From Sepiola atlantica (Eukaryota; Mollusca; Cephalopoda; Sepiida; Sepiolidae), in NCBI GenBank assembly GCA_963556195.1, contig OY744533.1, positions 43,273,937 through 43,337,936 on the forward strand: a DNA stretch of 64,000 nucleotides, written 5' to 3'. This document shows positions 61,421-64,000 of the stretch, piece by piece. The first letter of the stretch is position 1; the number at the start of each line of letters is the position of its first letter. The notes beneath the pieces were generated by a model. The model did no database searches. It saw only the letters and a program-made list of their open reading frames with translations, and had not been told where the DNA came from. The position numbers and the translations under genes are program-made.

Positions 61421-64000
61421 AGTAAAATCAATATAAAGCATAAGGTAATATTGACCGTTTATAGGTCTTGCACAATACATATGAATCTAAAGTAATGTTT
61501 GCCATTTGAGGGTCTATTAAAGTCACTATGAAGAATTAGGTAATGTTGGACATTTATTGGTCCAGCAATATAAATATGGAGAATAAGGTAATGTTGGCTA
61601 TTTTAGGGTTTAGTACAATTAATATGAAGAATAAGGTAATATTAGGGAGTGTATGGGTCTAGAACAATCAATATGAAGAATGAGGTAATGTTAATTATTT
61701 TAGGGTCTAGTAAAATCAATATGAAGAATGAGGTAATGTTAATTATTTTAGGGTCTAGTAAAATCAATATGAAGAATGAGGTAACGTTGGCTAATTTAGA
61801 GTCTTGTGTAAATTAATATGAAGAATAAGGTAATGTTGGCTAATTAAGGGTCTTGTAAAATCAATATGAAGAATGAGGTAATGTTAATTATTATAGGGTC
61901 TAATAAAATCAATATGAAAAATAAGGTAACGTTGGCTAATTTAGGGTCTTGTAAAATCAATATGAAGAATACGGTAACTTTGGCTAATTTAGGGTCTTGT
62001 AAAATCAATATGAAGAATACGGTAACTTTGGCTAATTTAGGGTCTTGTAAAATCAATATGATGAATAAGGTAATGTTGGCCATTTTAGGGTCTAATAAAA
62101 TCAATATGAAGAATAAGGTAACGTTGGCTAATTTACGGTCTTGGTAAAATCAATATGAAGAATAAGGTAATGTTGGTCATTTTAGGGTCTAGTAAAATCA
62201 ATATGAAGAATACTGTAACGTTGGCTAATTTAGGGTCTTGTAAAATCAATATGAAGAATAAGGTAATGTTGGCTATTTTAGGGTCTTGTAAAATGAATAT
62301 GAAGAATACGGTAACGTTGGCTAATTTAGAGTCTTGTAAAATCAATATGAAGAGTAAGGTAATGTTGGCCATTTTAGGGTCTAATAAAATCAATATGAAG
62401 AATAAGGTAACGTTGGCTAATTTAGAGTCTTTTAAAATCAATATGAAGAATAAGGTAATGTTGGCCATTTTAGAGTCTAATAAAATCAATATGAAGAATG
62501 AGGTAATGTTAATTATTTTAGGGTCTAGTAAAGTCAATATGAAGAATAAGGTAACGTTGGCTAATTTAGGGTCTTGTGTAAATTAATATGAAGAATAAGG
62601 TAATGTTTGAAAATTTAAGGTCTTGTAAAATCAATATGTAGAATGAGGTAATGTTAATTATTATAGGGTCTAATAAAAAAAAATGAAGAATAAAGTAATT
62701 TTGGCTCATTTAGGGTCTTGTAAAATGAATATGAAGAATACGATAACGTTGGCTAATTTAGGGTCTTGTAAAATCTGTATGAAGAATAAGGTAATGTTGG
62801 CCATTTTAGTGTCTTGTAAAATGAATATGAAGAATACGGTAACGTTGGCTTATTTAGGGTCTTGTAAAATCAATATGAAGAGTTAGGTAATGTTGGCCAT
62901 TTTAAGGGTCTAGTAAAATCAATATGAAGAATACGGTAACGTTAGCTAATTTAGGGTCTTGGTAAAATCAATATGAAGAATAAGGTAATATTTCCTATTT
63001 TAGGGTCTAATAAAATTAATATGAAGAATAAGGTAACGTTGGCTAATTTAGTGTCTTGTAAAATCAATATGAAGAATAAGGTAATGTTGGCCATTTTAGG
63101 GTCTAATAAAATCAATATGAAGAATAAGGTAACGTTGGCTAAATTAGGGTCTTTTAAAATCAATATGAAGAATAAGGTAATGTTGGCCATTTTAGAGTCT
63201 AATAAAATCAATATGAAGAATAAGGTAACGTTGGCTAATTCAGGGTCTTGTAAAATCAATATGAAGAATAAGGTAATGTTGGTCATTTTAGGGTCTAATA
63301 AAATCAATATGAAGAATAAGTTAACGTTAGCTAATTTAGGGTCTTGTAAAATCAAAATGAAGAATTAGGTAATGTTGGCTAATTTAGGGTCGAATAAAAT
63401 CAATATGAAGAATGAGGTAACGTTGGCTAATTTAGGGTCTTGTTTAAATTAATATGAAGAATAAGGTAACGTTGGCTAATTTAGGGTCTTGGTAAAATCA
63501 ATATGAAGAATAAGGTAATGTAGGCTAATTTAGGGTCTAATAAAATGTATATGAAGAAAATAGTAACGTTGGCTAATTTAGGGGCTTGTAAAATCAATAT
63601 GTAAAATAAGGTAATGTTGGCCATTTTAGGGTCTAATGAAATTAATATGAAGAATAAGGTAACGTTGGCTAATTTAGGGTCTTGTAAAATTAATATGAAG
63701 AATAAAGTAACGTTGGCTAATTTAGGGTCTTGTAAAATTGATATGAAGTATAAGGTAATGTTGGCCATTTTCGGGTCTAGTAAAATCAATATGAAGAATA
63801 AGGTAATGTTGGCCATTTTAAGATCTAGTAAACTTAATATGAAAAATAAGGTAACGATGGCTAATTTAGGTTCTTGTAAAATTAATATGAAGAATAAGGT
63901 AACGTTGGCTTATTTAGGGTCTTGTAAAATCAATATGAAGAATGAGGTAACGTGGGCTAATTTAGGGTATAGTAAAATTAACATGAAAAGTAAGGTAATG
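61421..64000. repeat. 48-bp satellite array, main part (continues past window)
   Basis: About 54 units. The 48-bp unit reads AAAATCAATATGAAGAATAA then GGTAACGTTGGCTAATTTAG then GGTCTTGT. Two types often alternate: type A (GTAACGTTGGCTAATTTAGG...CTTGT) and type B (GTAATGTTGGCCATTTTAGG...CTAAT), giving a 96-bp higher-order period in places. As 48 is divisible by three, both strands stay open for long stretches (16-residue repeats such as KINMKNKVTLANLGSC). I regard these as repeat artefacts. Confidence 0.95.

Noticed and set aside
61844..63816. Long open frames on both strands with 16-residue repeats
   Set aside because: The 48-bp unit is a multiple of three, so openness is automatic; both strands are equally open and interrupted at random.

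Overview
This window looks like lophotrochozoan, probably cephalopod-mollusc, nuclear DNA. It is very AT-rich and full of long (AT)n, (ATT)n, (ATG)n and (TAG)n microsatellites. It carries many decayed non-LTR, Penelope-like, LTR and mariner elements, and one animal gene with large introns. The organism call is an inference from this composition; no single marker fixes the species.

The one recognisable host gene is on the + strand at 16867-53227. It is a DEG/ENaC/ASIC-superfamily sodium channel in eight coding exons (16867-17222, 24915-25410, 30579-30677, 32630-32783, 37388-37444, 39261-39375, 46252-46343, 53094-53227). All splice sites are GT-AG, all phases agree, and the joined CDS is 1503 nt (500 residues plus stop). 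It shows the TTIHG gating motif, TM1, a FPGITICNLN block, 14 ectodomain cysteines, the GAS selectivity filter and TM2. It also has an unusual N-terminal CxxC...CxxC zinc-ribbon-like module.

Layout. 1-4850: AT-rich, with microsatellites, minisatellites and a Helitron-like end. 4852-6640: a Penelope-like GIY-YIG ORF and a broken Ty3/Gypsy-type fragment, both minus strand. 6650-16866: dispersed repeats, an internally deleted Tx1/L1-type LINE (10190-11820), a U2-snRNA-like fragment (14700-14733) and minisatellites. 16867-53227: the channel gene. Its introns hold a Penelope-like RT relic (28400-29705), LINE pieces of several clades, two mariner transposase relics, Tc1-like sequence in inverted arrangement, and a 4-kb LINE with a restriction-like endonuclease (48171-52200). 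54240-55415: a 57/76-bp higher-order tandem repeat. 56517-57420: a U2-like head followed by LINE RT sequence. 58080-64000: a 48-bp satellite split by a CR1/Jockey-like LINE (58760-61420) and running off the window end.

The most interesting signal is a set of hammerhead-ribozyme-like motifs (CUGANGA, stem II, GAAA, a tiny palindromic stem III, NUH, stem I). Those near 17862, 18225, 27770, 28163, 35113 and 36683 keep the core. Two (17862-17907 and 35113-35161) lie in the sense strand of channel introns 1 and 4. The others are antisense, and some sit beside Penelope-like sequence, the element class known to carry hammerheads. All calls come from reading the sequence by eye; no search or folding program was run.
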